DNA of 64,000 bases from Plicaturopsis crispa FD-325 SS-3 (Eukaryota; Basidiomycota; Agaricomycetes; Amylocorticiales; Amylocorticiaceae), in NCBI GenBank assembly GCA_000827205.1, contig KN832560.1, positions 1,144,743-1,208,742 on the forward strand, given 5' to 3'. Below, one piece after another: positions 22,457 to 32,371 of this stretch. The position numbers were made by a program, and so were the translations under genes. How positions within the stretch are numbered: the stretch's first letter is position 1; every line of letters begins with the position of its first letter. Under the pieces are notes generated by a model. That model was not told the origin of the DNA, searched no databases, and worked only from the letters and a program-made list of their open reading frames with translations.

Positions 22457-22819
22457 TCTGACTCAGGACCCCCGAATATTAGGGTAAATGCCGTTATGAA
22501 AATCGCAAAAGCTGATTTTTTTTGCCCGGATGATTTGCGAGGGATGGATCCCATTTTGCCCGGATGGCAACTGGCCTTATTGCCTTTTCGGGCGCTTTAC
22601 CCACCCAAAGGGTCACGTGCATACGCGCCAAATTTTGGTGGCGGCGCCTGCGGCGCCGCCCCTTCCCCCTGCAAAAATTTTGCCCGGACGCAACATAGCC
22701 TCCCTCGCAGAGGGCAAGATTTTTGCCCGGATGGCATATGGCCTTCGGGCGAAAAGTGCAAATTTTGCCCGGATGATTCAAACGGCATTTAGCCTAATAT
22801 TCGGGGGTCCTTCTGACTC
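22457..22819. mobile_element. hAT-type MITE with 8 bp target-site duplication, between the two MIF genes
   Basis: The element spans 22465-22811 (347 bp). It begins AGGACCCCCGAATATTAGG and ends with the inverted counterpart; the terminal inverted repeats pair over about 30 bases with one or two mismatches. It is flanked by perfect 8 bp direct repeats TCTGACTC at 22457-22464 and 22812-22819. Eight-base duplications and short terminal inverted repeats are the mark of hAT elements. No transposase is encoded. Inside lie five same-strand copies of TTTGCCCGGA/C (near 22518, 22554, 22679, 22722, 22765). The nearly identical ends suggest recent insertion, after the MIF duplication. Confidence 0.8.
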
Positions 22820-23001
22820 CTGGAGGCCTCAATCCTATTAATTTATCGAACTTAGTCGCCGCGGTAAATGAAATTTCGAAGCCTGTGACGACATCCAAAG
22901 TGGACAATAGCCCCTGTGTTCGCCCGACACTTATTGCACCATGCCTTGTCGATGGCGCACTTCCTCCCACAACCTGCCAACTTCAAGTCTGATTCTACAA
23001 T

Positions 23002-23676
23002 ATGCCTTCTCTCCAGCTCATCACTAACGTCAAAGTAAATGCCCCGCTGGCTTTACAAAGTGACGCGCTCTGACTATACACCTGAATTTACTGTCCTAGG
23101 TCCCGGATGCGAAAGCATTCGTGCTCGAGTTCTCCAAGGTGTGTCAGACACGGTTTTCTGGTAGAGAATTGATGCTTAAGTCAGCGTAATTCCCTGCGGA
23201 ATTGTTCCAGCTTGCTGCAAAGACACTGAACAAGCCGGAGAACTACATTTCCGTCACCTACACGCACAATGAGGTGCAGACTTTCCAGGGCACTCTGGAC
23301 CCTGCCTTTAATCTCGTCGTCGTAAGCACCTGCGATCCTCTATGCGAGATAATACCGACTCAAGGCCGGAAATTTACTCCGTAGACAAGCCTTGACAACC
23401 TGAGCCCATCCTTGAACGAAGGGTACAGCAAGGTCTTCTTCGAGTTCTTCCACTCTAAACTCGGGGTACCGGGCGATCGCGGCTACATGTGTGTCCATTC
23501 ATCCTGCTACATCCCGGTCTCGCTGACACAGCCCTGGACAGCACTTTCACTGACCCCGGCAGGGCATACCTTGGGTGAGATCGACGTCGTTCATTTTTGT
23601 CTACGTGAGGTTCAGGCTAATCGTGTGCTGCTTTAGATACCAAGGCACGACCTTCGAGACCATATTCGCGAAGTAG
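23002..23676 (+). CDS. MIF-like tautomerase, tandem copy 2 (119 aa)
   Basis: Six exons with the same intron positions and exon lengths as copy 1 except the last: 23002-23034, 23100-23138, 23211-23321, 23385-23488, 23542-23574, 23637-23676. It keeps MPSLQLITNVK (catalytic Pro), KTLNKPENYISVTYTHNE (active-site Lys) and the second-helix and strand motifs. It ends ETIFAK, nine residues shorter than copy 1. Few amino-acid changes within conserved blocks, and introns that have diverged more than exons, indicate both copies are under selection and were made by a tandem duplication of about 1 kb including promoter and 3' region. Confidence 0.85.
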
Positions 23677-24168
23677 CCGACTACATTCTAGTCGTCTTTG
23701 TAGTGCACGGGAGAAGGGAAGAAGTCAAGAAAGTGAATTGTATTCGGAAGGAATATCAAGATGTATCATGTATATGTATGCACTCTACCTGCGAAGTCGT
23801 ATTGAACAACAAACCTGCCAGTGACCTCGAGTAAATACGTGAGCATGGGGCTTCCTGCAACAATATGCAGGTGCACACGGCTCCGCAGCTGCAGGCTCAT
23901 TCAGGCTTGCCATTCCCTGGCGCGGCTGCGGCTGAACCAATGGGGCCTGTGACTATTGGAATATTCACCCATTTCGCCGCTGCATTGATTTGAGCCTGCG
24001 ATCAGGTAATCGGGGTCCGGAAGACAGCAGTATGTGGTACTGGCTTCACGCTCGAATGGCGTCAAGTCGCCCCTACGTAGGGTTGCGGGAAGTCATCCCT
24101 TGCGTATTGCCTGCAGGACTGCACGATGAGTGCTGAGCTCTCCAACACTATATTAACCGCAAGCGTAC
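23677..24168. other. Intergenic region between convergent MIF copy 2 and POP7
   Basis: The first 200 bases (23690-23880) resemble the 3' flank of MIF copy 1 and belong to the duplicated unit. Nothing else seen. Confidence 0.4.
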
Positions 24169-25009
24169 CTATGAGACATCCATCTCCCCCTGCTCCGGTT
24201 CTGCGAATACGATCTGTGCAGGCGCTGCCCTTTCTTTGCCTTTGCCCTGTCCATTCCGTCCAGAGCCACTGCCTCCCTCGCCCATATTCTCTCCACCTCG
24301 ACCGCCTCTCTGAGGTCCCCGTTCCCTTCTCCCAGTCCCACCGACAATCTCCTGTGCACCGTCGCCGATGATGAACACGACGCTCAGCGATGACTTCCCG
24401 CGCGTCTCGTAACTGACGTCCGCGTCCTCGTCCTCCGTCGGCGGCTCCACCTCGTCGATCACCTCCACTGTCCCCGTCCGCACTTCCGTCCGCATCTCCT
24501 CCGCCGCGTACGGCAGCACTGACGGCAGAGACACGATCAGCTGCATGAGGTGCGGGATCGCCGCGCCCAGCGCGCTGAGGTAGAGGGTTTTGTACCTAAT
24601 TCCCCCGATTTAGGCGTGGTCGTTTCAGGAGAGAGAAAAAAGAACATGGCGCGCACCCGTCTTTGAGCACGACGTCCTTACAGCGGCGGAGGTACGCGCC
24701 GAGGGGCGTTTTGCGCGTCAGGCATATGTAGTTCTTCCCCTCTGTATGCGCCGACCGCGGGCCCGTGGCCGATACGGATGTGGGCACGGTCGGGTAGGGT
24801 CGTTGCGGTGCGAGTTTCGTGCGCTTTCGCCGCGATTTCGTGACATCCTTGCCTGTCGTTGAGGGTCCTGCTGCGGGTTCAGGTACAGCCTGTGTAGGCT
24901 GACTTGGTCCAGCTGGATTAGAGGTGTCTTCGGTTGCGGGTCCTTTCTTTCGAGCGTCGGACTTCGACGAGTTGTCCTTCCGCTTATCAGACGCGTTTGT
25001 GGAGTTCAT
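24169..25009 (-). CDS. POP7: RNase P/MRP subunit POP7 (Rpp20-like, Alba family), 259 aa
   Basis: Two exons on the minus strand (25009-24657, 24595-24169) with a 61 bp intron. After a Ser/Lys/Pro-rich N-terminus comes the Alba-fold core KNYICLTRKTPLGAYLRRCKDVVLKDG, joined by the intron to YKTLYLSALGAAIPHLMQLIVSL. This is the conserved part of Pop7/Rpp20, which pairs with Pop6/Rpp25 to bind the P3 arm of RNase P and RNase MRP RNAs in the nucleus. The C-terminus is Gly/Arg-rich and acidic (TEDEDADVSYETRGKSS), an extension longer than in yeast. It is divergent from eRF1 with about 300 bp between. Confidence 0.8.
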
Positions 25010-25310
25010 CTGAGACCTCTGACGATGAGTGGTCTAGATTTTCTGAAAACCTAGGACAAGATCAAGACCAAAGAATATTTGCAAAGTGCAGCGCAGAAAT
25101 TGAAAGATCTGCGACGCGAGACAGACGCGTCGTGTCTCATTTGAAGACTTTCGAGCCTGCCCTAAATCCAAAACTTTGACCTATCGAGGCGATTATCGAC
25201 GGTTCCGTACACCGACGTCTACGTGCGGCCCTTGGACCGTTTTTCACCATCGCCCTTCTGTCTGTATATTTCACGTATACCTTGAAGCTGCAGAGCGCAC
25301 GCCTTCGAGC
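25010..25310. promoter_or_regulatory. Shared divergent promoter region of POP7 and eRF1
   Basis: 301 bp separate the two start codons, which point away from each other. No clear TATA box is seen, as usual for housekeeping genes. Confidence 0.5.
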
Positions 25311-26857
25311 ATGGCAACCCCAGATGCGGCGGAGCAGAATATCCAGATGTGGAAGGTCAAGAAGCTCATCAAGAGCCTTGACGCTGCCAGAGGGTCAGTC
25401 AATTTTTCAGTCGCTGTTGTTGGCACGGATGGAGAGCTCATTGGATCGCGTACCCCTCCTACAGAGCTGGCACTTCCATGATCAGCTTGATCATTCCTCC
25501 GAAAGTGAGTCGGCGATCGTCGTGAATACTTGAATGCGAATTGATTATTCTGTAGGATCAAATTTCGCGTGCATCGGCGATGTTGACGCAAGAGTACGGA
25601 ACGGCATCTAACATCAAATCCCGCGTGAATCGACTGTCTGTGCTGGCCGCGATCACAAGTACGCAGCAGAGACTGAAGCTGTACAACCGAGTACCGCCAA
25701 ACGGACTTGTGCTTTTCGTCGGCACGATCCTTACAGATGAGGGCAAGGAGAAAAAGGTGTCTTTCGATTTCGAACCCCACAAGCCTATCAACACGTACGC
25801 CTACATCGTATTTATTTATTTGGCACTTGCTGAAGTTGCCAACTGCTCAGGTCGCTGTATCTCTGTGACAACAAATTCCATACGGAGGCTCTTTCTGAGC
25901 TACTCGAGTCGGACTCGCGTTTCGGGTTCATCGTCATGGACGGAAACGGCACGCTCTTCGGCACGTTGGCAGGAAACACGCGCGACGTCATCCACAAATT
26001 CACTGTCGACCTCCCGAAGAAGCATGGTCGTGGTGGACAGTCTGCGCTGCGTTTCTCGCGTCTCCGAGACGAGAAGCGTCACAACTACGTGCGCAAGGTC
26101 GCTGAGCTCGCGGTGCAGCATTTCATCACGGCGGACAAGGTCAATGTGACCGGTCTCGTGCTGGCTGGTAGTGCCGACTTCAAGACGGAGCTCAGTCAGA
26201 GCGATCTGTTCGATGGACGCTTGGCTGCAAAGGTCATCAAGATTGTCGACGTCAGTTACGGAGGCGAAAATGGTTTCAATCAGGTTCGTCATCTGCATTG
26301 CCAACACTGAAGTTCTTAGCTCATTTTCTGAGCAGGCGATCGAGCTTGCCGGAGAGTCCCTTGCGAACGTCAAGTTCGTGCAAGAGAAGAAGCTCATCCA
26401 AAAATACTTCGACGAGATCAGTCAGGACACTGGACGATACTGCTTCGGTATCGACGACACGCTCAAGGCGCTCGAGCTCGGCGCCGTCGAGACGCTCATC
26501 GTATGGGAGAACATGGACATCACGCGCTACGTCCTGCGGAATGCTGCGGGCGAGGAGATCATCGTGCACAGCAACAAGGAGCAGGAAAAGGACCGCGAAA
26601 AGTTCATCGACAAGTCCACGGGGCTCGAGATGGAGCAGGCGCAGGAGCCGCAGTCGCTCCTCGAGTGGTTCGCGGAGAAGTACAAGGAGTTCGGCGCCAA
26701 CCTCGAGTTCGTGACAAACCGCTCGCAGGAGGGCGCGCAGTTCGTCAAGGGCTTTGGAGGTATCGGGGGCTTGTTGCGGTACAAGGTCGACTTCACGAAT
26801 TTGACTTCGATCGACGAGGAAGAGGACGAGTTCTATTCGGATGACGATGATATCTGA
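25311..26857 (+). CDS. SUP45: Eukaryotic peptide chain release factor subunit 1 (eRF1), 438 aa
   Basis: Five exons (25311-25393, 25465-25504, 25556-25794, 25851-26283, 26336-26857) give 438 residues, the length of human eRF1. The stop-codon recognition motifs TASNIKS (NIKS) and YLCDNKF (YxCxxxF) are in the N domain. The GGQ loop ([17 protein letters not shown]) that triggers peptide release is in the middle domain. The C domain that binds eRF3 holds [23 protein letters not shown] and [18 protein letters not shown], ending in the acidic [14 protein letters not shown]. It recognises all three stop codons in the cytosolic ribosome. All key residues are intact. Confidence 0.97.
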
Positions 26858-27609
26858 CGGTATTGCCGGCTCTTGGGAGCCATGGCCGCTGAGGGCGCGC
26901 CGGGCGGTGAGGGGGGTTGCGGCTGTGTGAAAGGCGAGCATGAGGAGATGGGGTCGGGAGTGATGCGAGAGGTCACTGCAGTGGTCGACGTTCCGGTCGG
27001 CAACGCAGTGAGGGGGCGCCAAGCGAGTCTCAGCTCTTGGTTCCCTGTGGTGTGGTGGGGAATGTGTCCGGCGCGGTACCCTCAAGTACTTGGCATTTGA
27101 GCGTGCCATCTACAAGAAAAGCAACCTGGTTATTGGTGCGTCGTTTTTGAAGTTGGCTGCATCAATACTCATAAGTTCTACTACTAGATTTGCCACATTC
27201 CAGTAGGCCATCGGGGCGAGCACATAGAGCAGTAGCAGGATACAGCGCAAAGAACTCTGCGACATACACGGTCTATTTTTCCATACCAACGTAGCTCACC
27301 CGTGCGTCCTCCTTGTAATACTATGTATCCAGATGCAATGACAGCATGCCATATATCCATTCCTGAGGGTCATTCACGAGCACCTCCAATATGTACTGCG
27401 GCATGTGGACTCCAGGTCAAACCGTGGTATCGTTGTCCTTTATTTGATGTTCGATGATTATCGACGATCGTGGTGGGAGTCGTCCTCCACAATTCGGCAT
27501 AAGCTAAACATATCGTACATATACAGGGCAGCACGAGGTCGACGCAACACGATATATGCCTCCTAGGGCCTTGGCCAACAGGATCTATCGTCGGCGCACA
27601 CTCTACACG
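26858..27609. other. Intergenic region upstream of the sedolisin gene
   Basis: No supported gene. The frame starting at 27556 is open into the protease, but the ATG at 27610 gives the better signal peptide, so 27556-27609 is treated as leader. Confidence 0.4.
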
Positions 27610-30071
27610 ATGCGTCGCGTAACACTGTACGTCCCCCTCCTCCTGCTTAGCCTGGGCGCCTTTGCACGCTGCTCGCCTGCTCTGACCAAGTCGGAGGACT
27701 TCGCCGTGAAGCATGCCTGGACCTCCGTCCCCGTAGGATGGGACGTGCATAACGTCCCCACTCCGGACCAGCTAATGACTCTCCGCATCGGCCTCAAGCA
27801 GCACAGGATGGACGATCTCATTGCCGCACTCTACGAGATCAGTGATCCGGCGCATCCCCGCTACGGCCAGCACCTGTCCAAATCGTAAGCGCTACTTTAA
27901 AGTGCTTTTTTATCAAATCTCCAGTTCACGGCAATATTTATAGTGAGGTTGATCGCCTTACGGCCCCGCACCCAACAACAGTTGCAATGGTGCAAGAATG
28001 GCTTGCTGCACATTCCATTACGCCCGAGTCGGTTAGCGTTTCATCCACGGGTGATACTCTCGTCGCCCGGATGCCAATATCTACCGTTGAAGCCATGTTG
28101 GCCACTACCTACCGCACATACCGCCACCGCAGCACCGGCGAACTCGCCGTGCGCACGCTCGAATACAGCCTCCCCCGCCATCTCCATGCGCACATCGACC
28201 TTGTCCACCCCACGACGATGTTCGACCGCATGCGCAAGATGCGTGTTACGTTTCACGTTGCAGAGGATGGACCGCTCCCATCGCCTGATGATTTGGGTAC
28301 CGTGAAGGGTCCAGCTGGACAGGATATTCCGGTCAGCTGCAATACGACTATTACGCCGAGTTGTTTGCAGGCGCTTTATCGCACGGAGGGCTATGTACCG
28401 CAGGCTGCCGACAAAGGAAATAAGCTGGGTGTTACCGGTTATCTGGAACAGGTAAAACACGACGCGTGTCCTCTACGTTGTTTGCTGACTTGGGCGCCAC
28501 TTTAGTTCGTCAACTTTGCCGACCTGCAGGTGCGGAAACATAACATTCCATATCCCGCCTCTACTCATTTCTCGCCCAGACTTTCTATTCCGAGTTCCGG
28601 CCCGACGCTGTGGGCAGCAACATCACCGTATTCTCAGTTAACGGCGGTTTGAACGACCAAAGTATTCCCGGAGTGGAGGTGGGTAATCTGCTATTTTGTT
28701 GCTAGCGGCGTTCAATGCGACACCGATCTCTTCAGGCAAATTTGGACACGCAGTACACGACAGGTCTGACCTTCCCGACGCCGAACTTTTTCTACAGTAC
28801 TCCCGGAACGGCACCCACGATCAACGATTCAGTGACGCCTCCGCAGCGAGACGAGCCCTACCTAGACTGGCTAGAATTTGTGCTTGCCCAGGATGATGAT
28901 GCGTTACCGCAGGTGTTCACTACGAGTTACGGAGGAGACGAGTGAGTTGTGGCACGCATGGAATTAAGGATGTACTTACGCGGCGCAGGCAGACGTTTCC
29001 AAAGGATTTCGCCGTGTACAGTTTCCAGCCGCATATCCTTGTGACTCTTTCTGATTTTCACTTGCAGTCGCGTCTGCAACATGTTTGCCCAGCTTGGGGC
29101 TCGCGGAACCTCTGTCATATTTTCTAGCGGTGATGGCGGGTGCGTCCGAAGCTCTGACACGTCGGTTTCTCTCCATGCCGCCAACATGAAGCTTTGATAC
29201 GCAGTGTGGGGGCCGGTACGTGCTTGACAAACGACGGCACGAATAGAACAATATTTCAACCTGTGCGTCTCTCTTCATCCTACTACTTTCATGACCTTAT
29301 ATCATATCCCTTGGCTAAAAAAAAACAAGGTCTTTCCGGCTACATGTCCCTTCGTCACCGGTGTACGTCGGACGCGTCGCTCTTTTATGCGGACACTAAT
29401 TTTGACCAAATCGTCCTCTCGTAGGTTGGTGCGACATTCCATATTGCCCCGGAGAGTGGTATAGATTTTTCTCAGGGCGGGTTTTCCGTGTATTTCCCGC
29501 AACCAGCGTACCAGGCAACAGCAGTTCCTCCCTTCTTGGAGCAGCTAGGTAGCACGTATGAAGGTCTATTCAAGTAAGTCATTTGCGATCATTCAATCTA
29601 CCACAGATACCGATTTTTTGGTGCAGTCGAAAAGGTCGTGCTGTGCCGGATGTCAGTGCGCAAGGGGAAGGGTGAGCTGTGACGGCTTTTAAAGCAAACT
29701 CACGCGTTGACTTGGACTCCAGATTCCAGGTAGTTGTCGGGGGTTCGGTCGAATCAGTCGGGGGCACATCCGCCAGCTCCCCCACCTTTGCGGGTATCGT
29801 CTCGTTGCTGAACGATTTTCGCATTGCCAATGGCAAAAAGACCCTAGGATTTTTGAACCCATTGTTATACTCATCTGGCCTCTCAGGTACGATTGCCACC
29901 ACCTCTTGTGCTTCCATCCTAACGTTCACCGTCCATCCAGGCTTTACAGATATTTTGCTCGGAAATAACCCAGGCTGTGGGACTCCCGGCTTCAACGCCA
30001 CACCAGGATGGGACGCAATCACTGGGTTGGGTACACCAGATTTTGTGAAGCTCAAAGATTTAATCGGTTGA
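27610..30071 (+). CDS. Secreted sedolisin (S53) tripeptidyl-peptidase, 614 aa
   Basis: Twelve exons close in frame: 27610-27884, 27944-28451, 28506-28529, 28580-28678, 28736-28941, 28989-29015, 29068-29139, 29205-29262, 29330-29362, 29425-29573, 29627-29671, 29723-30071. A signal peptide (MRRVTLYVPLLLLSLGAFARCSP) precedes a propeptide (YEISDPAHPRYGQHLSKSEV). The catalytic Glu and Asp are in GVEANLDTQY, the oxyanion Asp in SYGGDEQ, and the nucleophile Ser in GGTSASSPTFAG. The calcium site is formed by FTDILLGNNPGC and GWDAITGLGTPD at the C-terminus. Such enzymes work at acid pH outside the cell and cut tripeptides from protein N-termini; several copies are usual in wood- and litter-decay fungi. 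It looks intact. An inverted-repeat element begins about 50 bp after the stop. Confidence 0.93.
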
Positions 30072-30120
30072 TTGTGTTAGCATGTTCCCTGGTCGTTTTG
30101 AATGCTATTTCTATGGCACA

Positions 30121-31221
30121 TATACTGTAAAAAAATTATTGTCCAATAATTAGCCAATTTACACAAGTTGGGATGGAAATGACGAGCCATTTTTCCACAA
30201 GTTCCACAGCCGGTGAGTCCACATTTTTACAAGTCAGAATGTTGTATCCTTTATTTTCACAACTTGTTTTCCACCAATTTACGCATGTGTTCAGCTGCCA
30301 TGGCCTGATGCGCACAAGTTATCGCAATCCGCACGGTCACCAAGTAGAGACTGTAGAGTACTGCCATCCCGACCCTGCCTTCCGAGTGCTCAGCTAACAG
30401 AGCCGGCCACTTTCCCTGTCAGTGCCTGTACGGTGGCCCCAGGCCTCGGAGTATGCGTATACTCTCCCTGCGCACCCCTACACTGGCATGCTTAGGACAT
30501 AAACGGCGGCCAATCCCGCACGTCCGTGGCTTGTAGCTGCTCGCCGTCGTGGTCAGGGAGCCCATAACCGGCGCTGGATACCAGGGCACCCGGCGCGACA
30601 GCGGAGGCTCGGCGGTGCGCGCCGTTGCCGCCCATCTGCGAGTGGCTTGAAGCAGCTCACCTTCAAGGTCATTCAATGGTGCGGGGCGTCCATCTACGAT
30701 GTCGGCCCTGAATGGTTGGGCACGCACGGCGGCGGCGCGCCGCAGCGCGCACACTAGTGGCCTATGCGTATCCGCGGACGTTCCCGCCGCACCTTACACA
30801 CGGTCATCCTCAGGATATCACGATGAGGAGCAGCTGAGCCCGCCACACGCGCATGGCTTGTCGCTCCCCGCTGTCACGGTCGCTCCATGGCTCAGGGCAC
30901 CCATAGCGTCGGCACTGAAGATTAGCGCGCCCGCGGCGGGGGCGCACCATAGCCCGTGGTGCCGCCCACCTGCCACTATAGCACGACTCGGACGACCCGG
31001 TAGCTACTATAAACATGTATAACTTTGTCAGTGTACTGCTACTACATGTGTCAAATGCAATGTCCTTACCACCAACCTGTGTTTTATTCGAGCTTTCGAG
31101 CATGTAAGATATTTTCGACCTTAAAAATGAACTTGTGAAAAATTGCAATCCGATACGCGCGAGCTTGTGAGAAAATACCTCGTTTTCCAACTTACGTCGC
31201 GGATAATTTTTTTACAGTATA
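30121..31221. mobile_element. Non-autonomous DNA element with terminal inverted repeats (about 1.1 kb)
   Basis: CTGTAAAAAAATTAT at 30125 is repeated inverted at the other end (ATAATTTTTTTACAG ending 31217), both flanked by TATA (30121-30124 and 31218-31221), a likely target duplication of TA or TATA. Sub-terminal blocks with ACTTGTG and GAAAA motifs also appear on both sides in opposite sense. No transposase frame is present. The GC-rich middle holds two diverged direct repeats (see the separate entry). The superfamily is uncertain; the boundaries rest on the inverted repeats. Confidence 0.55.
30518..30975. repeat. Two diverged direct repeats within the 30-31 kb element
   Basis: A unit of about 125 bp starting TGGCTTGT, continuing through a CAGGGCACCC-like block and ending GCCGCCCA(T/C)CTG, occurs at about 30520-30645 and again at 30853-30975. 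Similarity is patchy, so the duplication is old or the unit is itself an older repeat. Confidence 0.45.
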
Positions 31222-31417
31222 TCGCCCATATATTTCAACATTTATTTTCTACGGCTTTTTGTGACTTGTCAGGGCAAGCAAATGACGCTCGGGCCAGGGC
31301 CAGAACGCGGTTGTGGCGCGAAATGACGGCTACGCGATGCGTGACGCCAAAACATTGGCATAGGAACGCGGGCCTTTTCTCTACAGCGGACAATGCGATT
31401 CTGCGGACCTGCCGACA

Positions 31418-31425
31418 TATAAATA
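31418..31425 (+). promoter_or_regulatory. TATA box of the gene at 31517
   Basis: TATAAATA, 99 bp upstream of the ATG. It lies only about 200 bp beyond the end of the inverted-repeat element. Confidence 0.5.
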
Positions 31426-31516
31426 CGGGTTCGAACTTTGTCCAAGCAGATTTCCTGACTTGCATCCTACCCTCATCTACCTCACGAAATCACCGCACAC
31501 TAATCCTATCAACAAC

Positions 31517-32164
31517 ATGGCTGGTGCGTTTCAGGGCCCCCAGTCTACGCGGGACTGTCACTGACGCGTCTTACAGGCAAGAAACGAGCATCCGAAGACT
31601 CTGCTGCATCGACGCGTGCTACCAAAGCCGCCAAGACAGACGACGCTTCGAGCCCAAACAAAGCTGCGAAAGGTCGCAAGGGCCCAAAGGTACGTGACTT
31701 ACGCGCTACAGGTGCCCATCCCTCGCGCTCATCGACCATGGCCAGGCCAACCTGTCAAGCAATGACTTCAAAACGCGTGCTCTGCCACTCCACCTGAACA
31801 TCACGCACACGCCGCCGAGTATGACAGACAAGGACACGGTGTCGGTGGAGTCTGCGGACCCCGGGCTCATCGGCAGCGCCACTCTTCTGCCCAGCTCTTT
31901 CTCGACCGGAAGCTACGGCTGGAAAGGGAGCAAGCGTATCCAGATTGAGCTGGACAACCCAGAGGGCGGGGAGAAGGAGAAGGTGCACGTCATGTTAACG
32001 TGAGTTCTGTGGTATTCTTCTTGCAAACATCGGCTTATGCGTGAATACCATCTAGAATAAACGCGACCGTCATGGGGAGCAAAGACGCGCCCGCCGGGGA
32101 GGAAGACAAAGAGGAGGACAAGGCCGAGGCTGAGAAGGCCGACGACGCAGGGGACGAAGAGTAG
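31517..32164 (+). CDS. Small protein with basic N-terminus, beta-rich core and acidic tail (160 aa, unknown function)
   Basis: Four exons (31517-31523, 31577-31689, 31746-31999, 32056-32164); the first is only 7 bp (ATGGCTG). Residues 1-41 are Lys/Ala-rich (MAGKKRASEDSAAS, then GRKGPK), like a nuclear signal. The core reads LPLHLNITHTPPS, then LLPSSFSTGSYGWKGSKRIQ and VHVMLTINATVMGSKDA, suggesting short beta strands. The tail is Glu/Asp/Lys-rich. The layout (basic head, beta core, acidic tail) recalls histone chaperone-like proteins, but no family was identified, so this is only a comparison. The compact promoter with a clear TATA box suggests good expression. Confidence 0.65.
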
Positions 32165-32371
32165 ATGAATTAATGGTACTTAACGTCGCGTACTTATTCG
32201 CCTATCGCTGTTGTGTTTCTGCGGTCATCTCGCTTTCCCCCACTGCCTACCTGTATCTATACTCTATCATGCCTATTAACGTTACGCCTATTTTGAATAA
32301 ACACGGATATATGGATTTCATTCTGCCCGTCAGTGCTACATTATATTCTGTCAGTTTCCTGCTCTTAGGCC

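Noticed and set aside
27556-27609. Upstream ATG of the sedolisin gene
   Set aside because: Starting there would put a charged stretch before the signal peptide; the ATG at 27610 fits a secreted protease.
31425-31450. GGTTCGAAC resembling a tRNA B box
   Set aside because: No A box or cloverleaf could be placed around it, and it lies in a Pol II promoter.
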